Shown here: positions 9,710 to 18,791 of the stretch, in pieces
How the letters are laid out: each line of letters opens with the position of its first letter
Numbering within the stretch: position 1 is the first letter of the stretch
Source: Burkholderiaceae bacterium
GTDB lineage: Bacteria > Pseudomonadota > Gammaproteobacteria > Burkholderiales > Burkholderiaceae_D
Direction: 5' to 3'
DNA length: 64,000 nucleotides
Assembly (NCBI GenBank): GCA_030158675.1
Contig: JAOASL010000040.1
Location: forward strand, 137,249-201,248
Made by a program: the position numbers and the translations under genes
The notes under the pieces: model-generated
Database searches by the model: none
What the model was told of the DNA's origin: nothing
Seen by the model: only the letters and a program-made list of their open reading frames with translations

Positions 9710-10078
9710 TCATGCAAGTGCCGGGCGCACAAAATCGTCCGGCTGCCAGTAAATTTTGCCTTCTGTCTCGACCACTGCAAGCTTGTGCAGCCGACCGCCG
9801 CGGCAGGGGCCGCCGGCGCAACGTCCAGTATGGGGCTCATACAGCGCGCCGTGAGTCGCGCACATCAGGTACAGGCCACTTGATTCAAAGAACTCGCCCT
9901 GATTCCAGTCGAGTTCCATCGGCACATGCGCACAGCGATTCAGGTAAGCATGCGCTGTTTCACCGTAGCGAATCACGAACGCGGTCCAATCCTCGCCGCC
10001 TGCGGTGACGGGAAAGCGCCGCCCATTGCCGCCGTCGAGCACGTCCGATGATTCGCAAATGTAGATCGGTTCGCTCAT
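9710..10078 (-). CDS. Rieske [2Fe-2S] protein, soluble ferredoxin type
   Basis: 122 residues with both Rieske boxes: Cys49-x-His51 (RCAHVPMELDW) and Cys73-x2-His76 (CATHGALYEPHTG). No signal peptide or membrane segment, so it is a cytoplasmic electron carrier. Its partner is unknown; the conserved neighbourhood (rluC, phosphatase, sppA) gives no metabolic hint. Spaced 10 nt from the HAD gene. Confidence 0.9.
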   Translation of the reverse strand: MSEPIYICESSDVLDGGNGRRFPVTAGGEDWTAFVIRYGETAHAYLNRCAHVPMELDWNQGEFFESSGLYLMCATHGALYEPHTGRCAGGPCRGGRLHKLAVVETEGKIYWQPDDFVRPALA

Positions 10079-10088
10079 GCCGGTATAT

Positions 10089-10748
10089 TCACGCGTGCTC
10101 GTTCAGCCAGGCATGCAGCTCGGCGATCGATGCGGCGCCGAACAATGGCGACAGCGCCTCCAGTTCATGTGCCGGATGCGCGCCGTAATGAACGCCGACG
10201 GCCGCCGCACCGGCATTGCCGGCCATCTGCAGGTCGTGCGTGGTGTCGCCGATCATTAGTGTGCGCCGCATGTCCTGCCCCAGTTCGCGCGTCAACTCCT
10301 GCAGCATTGCCGGGTGCGGCTTGGAAAAGGTCTCGTCGGCACAGCGGGTCGCATCAAACAGCGAAGTCACGCCGGCCGTGGCCATGGCGCGATTCAGGCC
10401 AACGCGGCTCTTGCCGGTCGCCACCGCCAGGAAGTAGTCCTGGGCAGCGAGATCCAGCAGCATCTCACGCGCACCATCGAACAATGTCAGCGCTTGATCC
10501 TGCGACAGATAATGGTGACGGTAGCGCTCAACCATCTTCGGATAGTTCCGGGGATCGAGATCGGGCATCGCTGCCTGCAGCGCATCGCTGAGCCCGAGGC
10601 CGATCACATAGGACGCCGATTTTTTGTCAGGCACCGGCAAACCGAGGTCGCGGGCAGCTGCCTGCATGCTGGCGATGATCGCTGACGTGCTATCCATCAG
10701 CGTGCCGTCCCAGTCGAAGACGATCAGGTCAAAATTATTACGTGGCAT
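10089..10748 (-). CDS. HAD-IA hydrolase, phosphoglycolate-phosphatase-like
   Basis: 219 residues. Motif I DWDGT with nucleophile Asp12 and Asp14, motif II around ATGKS, motif III Lys in SKPHP and motif IV GDTTHD are complete, with an alpha-helical cap between I and II. This resembles Gph but the family is broad, so the substrate is uncertain. In operon with rluC (12-nt gap) and the Rieske gene. Confidence 0.85.
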   Translation of the reverse strand: MPRNNFDLIVFDWDGTLMDSTSAIIASMQAAARDLGLPVPDKKSASYVIGLGLSDALQAAMPDLDPRNYPKMVERYRHHYLSQDQALTLFDGAREMLLDLAAQDYFLAVATGKSRVGLNRAMATAGVTSLFDATRCADETFSKPHPAMLQELTRELGQDMRRTLMIGDTTHDLQMAGNAGAAAVGVHYGAHPAHELEALSPLFGAASIAELHAWLNEHA

Positions 10749-10760
10749 CTGATTTGGGAG

Positions 10761-11792
10761 CTAAGGTGTCTCGGATACGGCATTGTTATTATTGGCTGTA
10801 GGCAGGGATTGCAAGAAACGCAAGCACTCGGGCGGCAACGCAGCCTCCACGTTGACCGGCTGCCCCGTCACCGGATGCTCGAACACAAGCCGGTAAGCGT
10901 GCAGGAACATCCGCTTCAAAGCCACTCTTTTCCCGTCGGCCTTCTGCAGTTCGCGGTTCAGCGCGAAATCGCCATACTTGTCGTCTCCCGCGATCGCAAA
11001 ACCCGAAGATGCGAGGTGGACGCGGATCTGGTGCGTGCGTCCGGTCTTGAGCTCCGCCTCAAGCAATACAAAGTCACCGTATTTTCGCAATAAATTGAAT
11101 ACTGTGTGCGACGGCTGCCCGTCAGACTGCACGCGCACCCGGCGCTCGCCGTCCGGGGTGGTGTACTTGAACAGCGGCAGCTTCACATGCTGGCGGCGGT
11201 TCAGCCACTCCCCCTTCACCAGCGTCAGATAGCGCTTATCCAGCCGTCCCTCGCGGATTTGCTCGTGCAGATGGGTCAGCGCACTGCGTTTTTTGGCCAG
11301 CATCAGGATGCCGGAGGTCTCGCGATCGAGCCGGTGCACCAGCTCGAGGAAGCGGGCCGCCGGACGCGATGCGCGCAACTGTTCGATCACTCCGTAGCTG
11401 ACACCGGAGCCGCCATGAACGGCCACGCCTGCGGGTTTATCAATGATTAACAGCGCATCGTCCTCAAGCAGCACCCGAAACTCGGCGGCCGGCACATGAC
11501 TCTCATCGCGTTCGGCGAGCCGCATTGGCGGCACCCGCACCGTGTCGCCCTCAACCAGGCGGTAAGTCTGGGCGATCCGTCCCTTGTTGACACGAACCTG
11601 ACCCGAGCGCAGCACTTGATACACGTGACTTTTAGGGACGCCCTTGCAGACCCTTATTAAAAAGTTATCTATCCGCTGGCCCGCTTCTTCAGGCCCGATT
11701 GTGAGCATCCTGACCTCGGGCCGCGCATGGGATTCCGGGTCGGTGGCGCGAGAAACAGATCCGTTCTCGGAAAATCTCGCTAAGTCCTTCAT
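10761..11792 (-). CDS. rluC: 23S rRNA pseudouridine synthase C (RluA family)
   Basis: 343 residues from the preferred ATG. S4 RNA-binding domain at about 36-95 (GQRIDNFL, GVPKSHVYQVLRSGQVRVNK), then the RluA catalytic domain with Asp156 in HRLDRETSG and KTGRTHQIRVH. Modifies 23S uridines (955, 2504, 2580 in E. coli). The open frame extends to 11924, but a -10-like TAGAAT at 11852-11857 lies inside that extension, favouring the ATG at 11790-11792; ATG at 11706-11708 is another possibility. Divergent from rne, an arrangement also seen in E. coli. Confidence 0.9.
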   Translation of the reverse strand: MKDLARFSENGSVSRATDPESHARPEVRMLTIGPEEAGQRIDNFLIRVCKGVPKSHVYQVLRSGQVRVNKGRIAQTYRLVEGDTVRVPPMRLAERDESHVPAAEFRVLLEDDALLIIDKPAGVAVHGGSGVSYGVIEQLRASRPAARFLELVHRLDRETSGILMLAKKRSALTHLHEQIREGRLDKRYLTLVKGEWLNRRQHVKLPLFKYTTPDGERRVRVQSDGQPSHTVFNLLRKYGDFVLLEAELKTGRTHQIRVHLASSGFAIAGDDKYGDFALNRELQKADGKRVALKRMFLHAYRLVFEHPVTGQPVNVEAALPPECLRFLQSLPTANNNNAVSETP

Positions 11793-11851
11793 TTTGAATA
11801 TATAATCGCCGAGCGGGCAAAACCCGCCAGGTGTGCCAGAAGAAAAAGAGC

Positions 11852-11857
11852 ATTCTA
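11852..11857 (-). promoter_or_regulatory. Candidate -10 element of rluC
   Basis: TAGAAT on the minus strand (five of six consensus bases), about 60 nt upstream of the rluC start. No convincing -35 at 16-18 nt. A short GC hairpin (GCGGG-TTTTG-CCCGC) lies in the leader at about 11813-11827. Confidence 0.3.
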
Positions 11858-11889
11858 CACAGGGGCGTGTCCGCCAGCCTCGCAAGTTT

Positions 11890-11918
11890 TTGCAAATAAG
11901 ACGGAATAGCTGTGTATG
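11890..11918 (+). promoter_or_regulatory. Candidate rne promoter
   Basis: TTGCAA, 17-nt spacer, TGTATG. The -35 is good and the -10 weak. If used, the rne leader would be about 430 nt, similar in scale to the 361-nt E. coli leader. It is back to back with the rluC promoter region. Confidence 0.3.
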
Positions 11919-12357
11919 CATCATCCCCCTGCGGTCAGGGTCGCACCGAAGCTGCGATCGGGCAGGTCAGCGGGATGTTGGAACCGAGTACCTGGAATTC
12001 AAGGATTAGTCTGGCCAGCCTCCCGCTCAAGGAAAGGCTGGCCAGTAGATGTCGCCTAACAGTTTGCCGCTTTCGTCCAACACCACTATCCCACTCGATA
12101 TGGTTATTGCCAATCCAGACCTGACCATCCAGCAGCGGCGCATAACGCACCTGCTGGCCTGCGTATGGGCGCCTGGATTGTCGACAACGGCCTGCTGAAA
12201 GCCTCATCCGCGCCCTGCGGGGCGGTGCGCTTACTGCGCCCGTCCCGTGCCACGGCAACTCTCCCCTCCAGTCCCCGTCTCCTCGCATGCATCCCTGAGT
12301 TGGCCGCGCATTTTTTCAGCGCGGCATGAAAGGCCCCAAGGGGCCGCGGAGCATTAC
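11919..12357 (+). promoter_or_regulatory. Long structured 5' leader of rne
   Basis: No credible gene lies in this 439-nt stretch. It holds a perfect 11-bp hairpin (CTGGCCAGCCT at 12011-12021 pairing with 12035-12045 around a 13-nt loop) and a GC-rich hairpin GGCCCC-aa-GGGGCC at 12332-12345 that ends 2 nt before the rne Shine-Dalgarno GGAG at 12348-12351. In E. coli a leader of this kind, with hairpins bound by RNase E, mediates feedback control of rne mRNA decay. That function is inferred here from position and structure only. Confidence 0.45.
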
Positions 12358-15207
12358 ATGAAACGCATGCTGTTCAACGCCACGCAGCAAGAAGAACTGC
12401 GCGTGGCCATCGTCGACGGTCAGAAACTGATCGACATCGACATCGAGACTGCCGGTCGCGAGCAACGCAAGTCCAATATCTACAAGGGTGTCATCACCCG
12501 CATCGAGCCTTCGCTCGAGGCCTGCTTCGTGAACTACGGCGAAGAGCGCCATGGCTTCCTGCCGTTTAAGGAAGTCGCGCGCAGCTACTTCCGCGAGGGC
12601 GTCGACGTGCGCAACGCGAGCATTCGCGAAGCGCTGCGCGAAGGCCAGGAGATCATGGTTCAGGTCGAGAAGGAAGAGCGCGGCAACAAGGGCGCGGCAC
12701 TGACTTCGTTTGTTTCACTGGCCGGCCGCTATCTGGTGCTGATGCCTAACAACCCGCGCGGCGGCGGCGTATCGCGCCGCGTTGAAGGCGAAGACCGACA
12801 GGAACTGCGCGAAACGATGGACAGGCTGGATCTGCCGCAAGGCATGTCCGTGATCGCCCGTACCGCCGGCATCGGACGCACGGTCGAAGAACTGCAATGG
12901 GACCTGAACTACCTGATGCAGCTGTGGACCGCCATTGAAGGCGCAAGCAAGTCTGCGCCTGGCGCCTTCCTGATTTATCAGGAATCGTCGCTTGTGATCC
13001 GCGCGATCCGTGATTACTTCCAGCCCGATATCGGCGAGATCCTGATCGACACCGACGACATCTACGAACAGGCACAGCAGTTCATGAGCCACGTGATGCC
13101 GGACATGGTGCATCGGGTCAAGCGCTATCGCGACGATGTACCGCTGTTCTCGCGCTTCCAGATCGAACACCAGATCGAGACCGCTTATTCGCGCACGGTG
13201 CCACTGCCTTCCGGCGGTGCCATCGTGATCGACCATACCGAAGCACTGGTGTCGATCGACGTCAACTCGGCGCGCGCAACACGCGGCAGCGACATCGAGA
13301 CCACCGCGTTCAACACCAACCTCGAAGCGGCCGAAGAAGTGGCCCGCCAGTTGCGCCTGCGTGACCTCGGTGGCCTGATCGTGATCGACTTCATCGACAT
13401 GGAGAACGCGAAGAACCAGCGTGAAATCGAGAACCGTCTCAAGGATGCGCTGCACTTCGATCGTGCGCGCGTCCAGATGGGCAAGATCTCGCGCTTCGGC
13501 CTGATGGAACTGTCGCGCCAGCGCCTGCGTCCGTCGCTGTCCGAAGGCAGCCATGTGACCTGCCCGCGCTGCAACGGCACCGGCCACATCCGCGACACCG
13601 AATCTTCCGCGCTGCAGGTGCTGCGCATCATCCAGGAAGAGGCGATGAAGGAAAATTCTGCCGCCATCCATGTACAGTCACCAGTCGACGTGGCTGCGTT
13701 CCTGCTGAACGAGAAGCGTGGCGAGATCCTGAAGATCGAGACGCGCCATCGCGTGTCCGTGATCATGATCCCGAACAAGCATCTGGAAACTCCGCACTAC
13801 AAGCTCGAGCGGCTTAAGCACGACGACCCCCGCCTTGACGACCTGCAGGCCAGCTACGCGATGGCCGAAGAAGCCGACACCGACATCGGCTACAGCAAGC
13901 GCAAGGCAGAGGAAGCCAAGCCTCGCCAGGAGGCTGTCGTCAAGAGCATCACGCCGGACCAGCCGGCGCCGATCGTCGAGCGCAAGCCGGTCGAAGCCGC
14001 GCCGGTTGAAGCGGTGGCCGTCGAAGGCTTCCTGTCGCGCCTGTTCGGCCTGTTCCGCAAGAAAGCTGCAGCCCCTGCCGAGCCGGAAGTTACGGCAAAA
14101 CAGGGAGCGCGCGAACGCTCGGACCGTGGCGAGCGTGGTGGGCGTAATCGTCGTGGCCGCGGCCGCGGCCGTGACAAAGACGAACGCGACGCGGGCGCTG
14201 ACATCCGGCCAGTGAAAGAAGTGCCGGCAGCGAGGGACGCGCGCGAAGCGAAAGAGCCGAAGGAAGCTCGGGAGCAACGCCAGCCCAGGCAGTCACGTGA
14301 ACCGAAGGAAATCCGCGAGCCGAAAGAAGGCCGCGAGCCCCGGGAGGCCCGCGAACCACGTGAGCCGCGTGAAAACAACGAGGCACGGCGCGAACGCCAG
14401 CCGAGGCCGCCGCGCGAAGAGCGCAAGCCCGCCGATGAAGTCCAACCGCTGCCACAAGGCGCACTGCCTTTGCCGCCGGACGAACTGCCAGTTGCTTTGA
14501 TCGATGAAAACGACGAGCTGACATTGCCGGTCGATGCTGTCGCCGCTGAGGGAGGTGAAGAGCAACCGCGTCGTCGCCGTCGTCGTGGTGGCCGCAACCG
14601 CAATCGCCGTGACCGCGACCCGGTGAATGGAGAGAACGGTAACGCTGATGACGACGAAGCAAGTGACGAGGTCACCGCCGACACAGAAGCAATTGCTGAG
14701 CCGGTCGCTATGGCGGAGGTTGCTCAGACACTGACTTTCGCCGTAGAAGCACCGCAGGCCGAGCAAACACCTGTGTTTGCAACGCACGCAGTGGCGCAGC
14801 CGGTCGAGACAGGCGTTACTGCGGTAACCGAAGAGTCGGCACCTGCAGCGGCAGAACCGGTACCGCACGTTGAAGTGACCGAACCGGTCGTGGCGACAGT
14901 CGCGGCAGTGGAACCACCGGCGCCGGTAGTGGCAGCCGAAGTCCAGGCAGCGCCTGCTGTGGTCGTGAGCGCAGCACCGGCACCTGCCCCGACTTCTGCT
15001 CCGGCTCCGGTCCCGGCTCCCGCAGCCGACATCGATGAGTTGCTGCGCGCTGCGGGCCTGCAGATGGCTGTCACCAATCCGGACCGTTTGCAAGCCGTCC
15101 AGGCCGACCAGGTAACGCCCGCACCGGTACCGAAACCACGTCGCGAACGCAAACCGGTGGTGGCAACGCCTGACGAGCCTCTGGTTCAGGTGCAAACCCG
15201 TAACTGA
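12358..15207 (+). CDS. rne: Ribonuclease E
   Basis: 949 residues from the ATG at 12358 (MKRMLFNATQ, GGAG 6 nt upstream); an upstream in-frame extension to 12247 lies in the leader and is not used. S1 domain at about 35-120, DNase-I-like catalytic core with metal-binding Asp301 (IDVNSA) and Asp344 (VIDFIDM), and the zinc link Cys402/Cys405 (CPRCNG). The C-terminal half is disordered: a stretch rich in Arg-Glu-Pro-Lys repeats (about 620-690), an Arg-rich patch RRRRRRGGRNRNRR, then a Pro/Ala-rich tail. This is the RNA-binding and degradosome scaffold region, low in conservation. Main endonuclease for mRNA decay and rRNA/tRNA processing. Confidence 0.96.
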   Translation: MKRMLFNATQQEELRVAIVDGQKLIDIDIETAGREQRKSNIYKGVITRIEPSLEACFVNYGEERHGFLPFKEVARSYFREGVDVRNASIREALREGQEIMVQVEKEERGNKGAALTSFVSLAGRYLVLMPNNPRGGGVSRRVEGEDRQELRETMDRLDLPQGMSVIARTAGIGRTVEELQWDLNYLMQLWTAIEGASKSAPGAFLIYQESSLVIRAIRDYFQPDIGEILIDTDDIYEQAQQFMSHVMPDMVHRVKRYRDDVPLFSRFQIEHQIETAYSRTVPLPSGGAIVIDHTEALVSIDVNSARATRGSDIETTAFNTNLEAAEEVARQLRLRDLGGLIVIDFIDMENAKNQREIENRLKDALHFDRARVQMGKISRFGLMELSRQRLRPSLSEGSHVTCPRCNGTGHIRDTESSALQVLRIIQEEAMKENSAAIHVQSPVDVAAFLLNEKRGEILKIETRHRVSVIMIPNKHLETPHYKLERLKHDDPRLDDLQASYAMAEEADTDIGYSKRKAEEAKPRQEAVVKSITPDQPAPIVERKPVEAAPVEAVAVEGFLSRLFGLFRKKAAAPAEPEVTAKQGARERSDRGERGGRNRRGRGRGRDKDERDAGADIRPVKEVPAARDAREAKEPKEAREQRQPRQSREPKEIREPKEGREPREAREPREPRENNEARRERQPRPPREERKPADEVQPLPQGALPLPPDELPVALIDENDELTLPVDAVAAEGGEEQPRRRRRRGGRNRNRRDRDPVNGENGNADDDEASDEVTADTEAIAEPVAMAEVAQTLTFAVEAPQAEQTPVFATHAVAQPVETGVTAVTEESAPAAAEPVPHVEVTEPVVATVAAVEPPAPVVAAEVQAAPAVVVSAAPAPAPTSAPAPVPAPAADIDELLRAAGLQMAVTNPDRLQAVQADQVTPAPVPKPRRERKPVVATPDEPLVQVQTRN

Positions 15208-15230
15208 CCTGCGTTTGGGCCATCCGTGAA

Positions 15231-15260
15231 AAATCCCGCTGTTTACAGCGGGATTTTTTT
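15231..15260 (+). terminator. Intrinsic terminator of rne
   Basis: Perfect 11-bp stem AAATCCCGCTG-TTTA-CAGCGGGATTT followed by a run of T, 24 nt after the rne stop codon. Confidence 0.92.
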
Positions 15261-15269
15261 CGTCGTGTT

Positions 15270-15323
15270 ACCCGATTGCCCGCAGAATGTCTGGAATGAC
15301 GCTGGCAGTGTTTTGTCTGAGCC
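15270..15323. repeat. Degraded partial copy of the 98-bp inverted-repeat element
   Basis: The segment shares cagaatgtc, aatgacg and gttttgtc-gag blocks, in the same order, with the right half of the element at 36202-36299. It ends in GTTTTGTCTGAG, a mutated form of the terminal repeat, only 7 nt before the full copy at 15331. Left half missing or unrecognisable. Confidence 0.5.
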
Positions 15324-15330
15324 TCCAAAT

Positions 15331-15428
15331 GCCTCTGACAAAACGTCGGCAGCAAGGCGCACTATCGCAGACAGATCGACTTGGCCGGCAAGACAGCGCA
15401 ACGACGCCAGCGGCGTTTTGTCAGAGGC
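15331..15428. repeat. 98-bp element with 15-bp perfect terminal inverted repeats, copy 1
   Basis: Begins GCCTCTGACAAAACG (15331-15345) and ends with its exact reverse complement CGTTTTGTCAGAGGC (15414-15428). The interior matches the 36202 copy in blocks gcgcac, gcagacaga, cggcaagac. No coding capacity. It lies between the rne terminator and copZ, so its right end is 39 nt from the copZ start. Size and ends suggest a MITE or REP-like non-autonomous element. Confidence 0.75.
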
Positions 15429-15467
15429 ACTAAAGTAGAAATTTCAACCTGTCAGGAGCCAGATACC

Positions 15468-15668
15468 ATGTTTGAACTGAAAGTAGACGGTATGACCTGC
15501 GGAGGCTGTGCAGCCAGCGTTAAGCGGGCACTGCAGGCGCTCGATGCAATGGCCGATGTGAATGTCGACCTGCCCTCCAAAACCGTCAAGGTCACCACCT
15601 CCGCACAGCTCGACGCCGTGAAGACGGCGGTCGAAGAAGCCGGCTATGACGTAGTCAGCGCCGCCTGA
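15468..15668 (+). CDS. copZ: Copper chaperone, heavy-metal-associated domain protein
   Basis: 66 residues, a single HMA domain with the metal site GMTCGGC (Cys11, Cys14). The ATG at 15468 follows CAGGAG by 9 nt; a longer frame upstream runs through the repeat element and is not used. Delivers Cu(I) to the CopA ATPase, whose gene converges on it 24 nt away. No CueR-type regulator or obvious CueR box is seen. Confidence 0.9.
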   Translation: MFELKVDGMTCGGCAASVKRALQALDAMADVNVDLPSKTVKVTTSAQLDAVKTAVEEAGYDVVSAA

Positions 15669-15692
15669 AACGACGCCTTTGTGCCAGCCTTG

Positions 15693-18104
15693 TCAGGCTT
15701 TGTCAGCCCTCTTGTGCGCAGGTCGCCAGCGCTTTAGCAGCAACGCGTTGGTGACCACACTGACCGAGCTGAACGCCATCGCCGCACCGGCTATCACCGG
15801 GTTCAACAGGCCGAACGCCGCAAGCGGTATACCGACCAGGTTGTAAACAAACGCCCAGAACAGGTTCTGGCGTATCTTCGCGTAGGTTCGACGCGAAATT
15901 TCGACCGCATCAGCCACCAGCGCCGGATCACCGCGCATCAACGTGACGCCGGCGGTCTTCATCGCCACATCCGTGCCGGTCGCCATCGCAATGCCGATAT
16001 CGGCCGCCGCCAGCGCCGGCGCATCATTGATGCCGTCGCCAACCATGGCGACCTGCCCGTATGCTGCCCTCAGTTGCGTAATCAGCGCTGCCTTGTCCCC
16101 CGGCAGCACCTGCGCGCGATATTCCGCAATCCCTGCCAGCGCAGCAACAGCGCGCGCAGCCCCCTCGCTGTCGCCGGTTATCATCACTGACCGTATGCCA
16201 AGCGCATCGAGCCGGGCGATTGCGTCACGCGCCGTGGCCTTCAGAGTGTCGCCGAACGCCAGCAGCCCCACCAGCTCGATCCCCGATGTGCCGCGCAGCG
16301 CAAGCCACGAAACGGTCCGTCCCTCCCCCTCCTGCCGGGCCGCGAAATTCTCACCGTAACCTGTGTCCACAGCGAGCTCCTGCATCAGTCGCGCATTGCC
16401 AAGATAAACGGTGCACCCGTCCACATCGGCCTGCACGCCCCGACCCGGCAGTGCTTTCGCTTCCTGCACGGGCGCTGCAATCAGCCCCTCAGCGCGGCCG
16501 CGATCCGCCACCGCCCGGGCCAGCGGATGGTCGCTGTGCTGCTGCACGGCGAGCGCCAGTTCCAGTGTGCGCCGCTCCGTCTGCCTACCCGCCTGGATGG
16601 CAACGATGGCCGGTCGACCCTCGGTCAGGGTGCCGGTCTTGTCAAAGGCTACGACCCGCACTGCGTGCGCCACCTCCAGCGCCTCGGCATCCTTGATCAG
16701 AATACCGTGGCGGGCTGCGATGCCCGTGCCGGCCATGATTGATGTCGGTGTCGCCAGGCCCAGAGCGCACGGGCAGGCAATCACCTGCACCGCCACCGCG
16801 TTCAACAGCGCCTGCTGCCAGTCGCCGCTGGCAAAACCCCATCCGAGCAGAGTGACGGCGGAAATCAACAGCACCACCGGCACGAACACGGCACTGACCT
16901 TGTCAACCAGCCGCTGTATCGGCGCCTTGGCAGCCTGCGCATCCTCGACCATGCGGATGATCTGCGCGAGCATCGTCGCGCCTCCCACTGCCGTTGCGGT
17001 GAAAAGCAGCACGCCTTCGTGATTGATTGCCCCGCCGGCCAGCGTGTCGCCGATACGCTTGGCCACCGGCAGGCTCTCGCCGGTCAGCAGGGATTCATCG
17101 AGATGGCTGCTGCCATCGATCACAACGCCATCGACCGGCACGCGTTCGCCGGGACGCACGACCAGCGTATCGCCGACGAGCACCGCATCGACTGGCACGC
17201 GTTTATCAATGCCGTCGCGCCGCACCGTCGCCTCCGCCACGCGCAGTGACTCGAGCGCATGCAGCGCCGCCACCGTCTGCTGCTTTGCCCGCGCCTCCAG
17301 CCACTTGCCGAGCAAGACGAGCGTGATCACCACCGCTGACGATTCGAAGTAGAGGTGCGCATGATCACCGTGCACCAGCCACAGCCAGACCGACAACCCG
17401 TAGGCGGCGCTGGTGCCGATTGCCACCAGCAGGTCCATATTGCCGGCACCGGCTCTCAGCGCATTCCAGCCGGCCCGATAGAAACGGGCACCAAACCAGA
17501 ACTGGATTGGCGTAGCCAGCAACCACTGCAGCCATCCCGGCAGCATCCAGTGCACACCCCCGAGCATTGCCAGCATCGGCAACACCAGCGGCATCGCCAG
17601 GGCGGCCGAGGCGGCGACCGGCCACCAGCCGGGCAGCGATGATGTCGTCGGTGCCCGCGGCTGCGCCTGTACGGGCGATGCCTCGTAGCCAGCTTTCTGC
17701 ACCGCGGCGATCAGCGCCGGCAGCGGGACGGCAAGCGAAGTAATGCGCGCCTTCTCAGTAGCCAGATTGACCGAGGCGTCCAGCACGCCCGGCACCTTCT
17801 TCAATGCCTTTTCAACGCGAGCGACGCAAGACGCGCAGGTCATGCCACGAATATCCAGCGTGACGCTGTCAGCCGACACTGCATAGCCGGCCTTGCGCAC
17901 CGCATCCGCCAGGCTCTGCGCCGGCAGTACAGTCTGGGTCTTGACCAACGCTTTCTCGGTCGCCAGATTCACCGAGGCCGATTGCACACCGGGCACGCGT
18001 TCAAGGGCTTTCTCGACACGCGCAACGCAAGATGCGCAGGTCATGCCATCGATCTTCAATGTGTATTCGGCAGCGAAAGGCTGCAATTCGGCAGGCTTGT
18101 TCAT
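15693..18104 (-). CDS. copA: Copper-exporting P1B-type ATPase
   Basis: 803 residues from the ATG at 18102-18104 ([10 protein letters not shown]); GTG at 18165-18167 would add 21 residues but the leader is proline/arginine-rich and unlike the family. Two N-terminal HMA domains, each with GMTCASC, then membrane helices, the actuator GES motif, the copper-transport motif CPC in [12 protein letters not shown], phosphorylation site DKTGTLT and hinge [10 protein letters not shown]. This is the Cu(I) (P1B-1) signature set. Exports copper from the cytoplasm. Convergent with copZ; upstream neighbour is the Nudix gene. Confidence 0.94.
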   Translation of the reverse strand: MNKPAELQPFAAEYTLKIDGMTCASCVARVEKALERVPGVQSASVNLATEKALVKTQTVLPAQSLADAVRKAGYAVSADSVTLDIRGMTCASCVARVEKALKKVPGVLDASVNLATEKARITSLAVPLPALIAAVQKAGYEASPVQAQPRAPTTSSLPGWWPVAASAALAMPLVLPMLAMLGGVHWMLPGWLQWLLATPIQFWFGARFYRAGWNALRAGAGNMDLLVAIGTSAAYGLSVWLWLVHGDHAHLYFESSAVVITLVLLGKWLEARAKQQTVAALHALESLRVAEATVRRDGIDKRVPVDAVLVGDTLVVRPGERVPVDGVVIDGSSHLDESLLTGESLPVAKRIGDTLAGGAINHEGVLLFTATAVGGATMLAQIIRMVEDAQAAKAPIQRLVDKVSAVFVPVVLLISAVTLLGWGFASGDWQQALLNAVAVQVIACPCALGLATPTSIMAGTGIAARHGILIKDAEALEVAHAVRVVAFDKTGTLTEGRPAIVAIQAGRQTERRTLELALAVQQHSDHPLARAVADRGRAEGLIAAPVQEAKALPGRGVQADVDGCTVYLGNARLMQELAVDTGYGENFAARQEGEGRTVSWLALRGTSGIELVGLLAFGDTLKATARDAIARLDALGIRSVMITGDSEGAARAVAALAGIAEYRAQVLPGDKAALITQLRAAYGQVAMVGDGINDAPALAAADIGIAMATGTDVAMKTAGVTLMRGDPALVADAVEISRRTYAKIRQNLFWAFVYNLVGIPLAAFGLLNPVIAGAAMAFSSVSVVTNALLLKRWRPAHKRADKA

Positions 18105-18197
18105 TCGTGGTCTTCGTGACGTCATCCCGCCCGTGCGCGCGAGCTGGGGTAGCGGCCATTTTGACACGCCCGTGAAAGCACGCTGAAAATGGCGCGC

Positions 18198-18761
18198 TCA
18201 GCGCGCTGGTGGCATCCAGTCGCCGCTTCGGATCTTGTCGAGCCAGAAGGCGCCAATGATAGTTTTGACATCGGTGATACGACCGAGTCTTATCCAGTCA
18301 AGCAATTCCTCAAGCGGCAATTCAAACAGCTCGACGAATTCGCCGTCATCAAGCTGCTGCTCGCCCGGTGTCAGGCCGCGTGCCAGGAATATTTCGAGGT
18401 GTTCGTCGCAATAAGCAATCGCGTTATGGATGGTGCAGATGAATTGCCAGTCGGCGGCACTGTAGCCGGTTTCCTCGCGCAACTCGCGCTGCGCACACAA
18501 CAGCGGATCTTCACCATATTCAAGCTTGCCGGCAGGAAGCTCAATGAACACCCGGTCATTCGGATAGCGGAACTGCCGCTCTAACAACACACGACCATCG
18601 TCGAGGACCGGAATGATCACGACCGCACCGGGATGGCGAAAATATTCGCGCACCGACTCGCCGCCATCGGGCAAGCGGATGCGGTCCTTGCGAACGGTCA
18701 GGAATTCACCGTCGTAGACGACTTCGCCATCGATCAGGGTTTCCTTCAGGTGCTCGTCCAT
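18198..18761 (-). CDS. Nudix hydrolase, ADP-ribose pyrophosphatase type
   Basis: 187 residues from the ATG (GAGGG 5 nt upstream); a TTG 15 nt earlier is possible. The Nudix box runs from Gly78 to Gly99 with RELREETG, and the N-terminal part (VREYFRHPGAVVIIPV) resembles NudF-type ADP-ribose pyrophosphatases. Cleaves ADP-ribose to AMP and ribose phosphate. Downstream end of the nuo-DUF2818 transcript. A GCGCGC-TGA-GCGCGC palindrome overlaps its stop codon (18192-18206) and may help end transcription, although it lacks a T-run. Confidence 0.88.
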   Translation of the reverse strand: MDEHLKETLIDGEVVYDGEFLTVRKDRIRLPDGGESVREYFRHPGAVVIIPVLDDGRVLLERQFRYPNDRVFIELPAGKLEYGEDPLLCAQRELREETGYSAADWQFICTIHNAIAYCDEHLEIFLARGLTPGEQQLDDGEFVELFELPLEELLDWIRLGRITDVKTIIGAFWLDKIRSGDWMPPAR

Positions 18762-18791
18762 GCCGCCCTCGTCCAAAGGTTAGCGACGTGC

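Noticed and set aside
11935..12288. 117-codon minus-strand frame in the rne leader
   Set aside because: No family resemblance, Arg-rich, no ribosome site; the region is better explained as a structured leader.
12247..12357. 37-codon N-terminal extension of rne
   Set aside because: RNase E starts MKRMLFNA; the extension covers the GC hairpin and leader, and a good Shine-Dalgarno precedes the inner ATG.
12715..15195. Several long minus-strand frames opposite rne
   Set aside because: They overlap the RNase E catalytic core and its Arg/Glu/Pro-rich tail, and look like low-complexity antisense translations.
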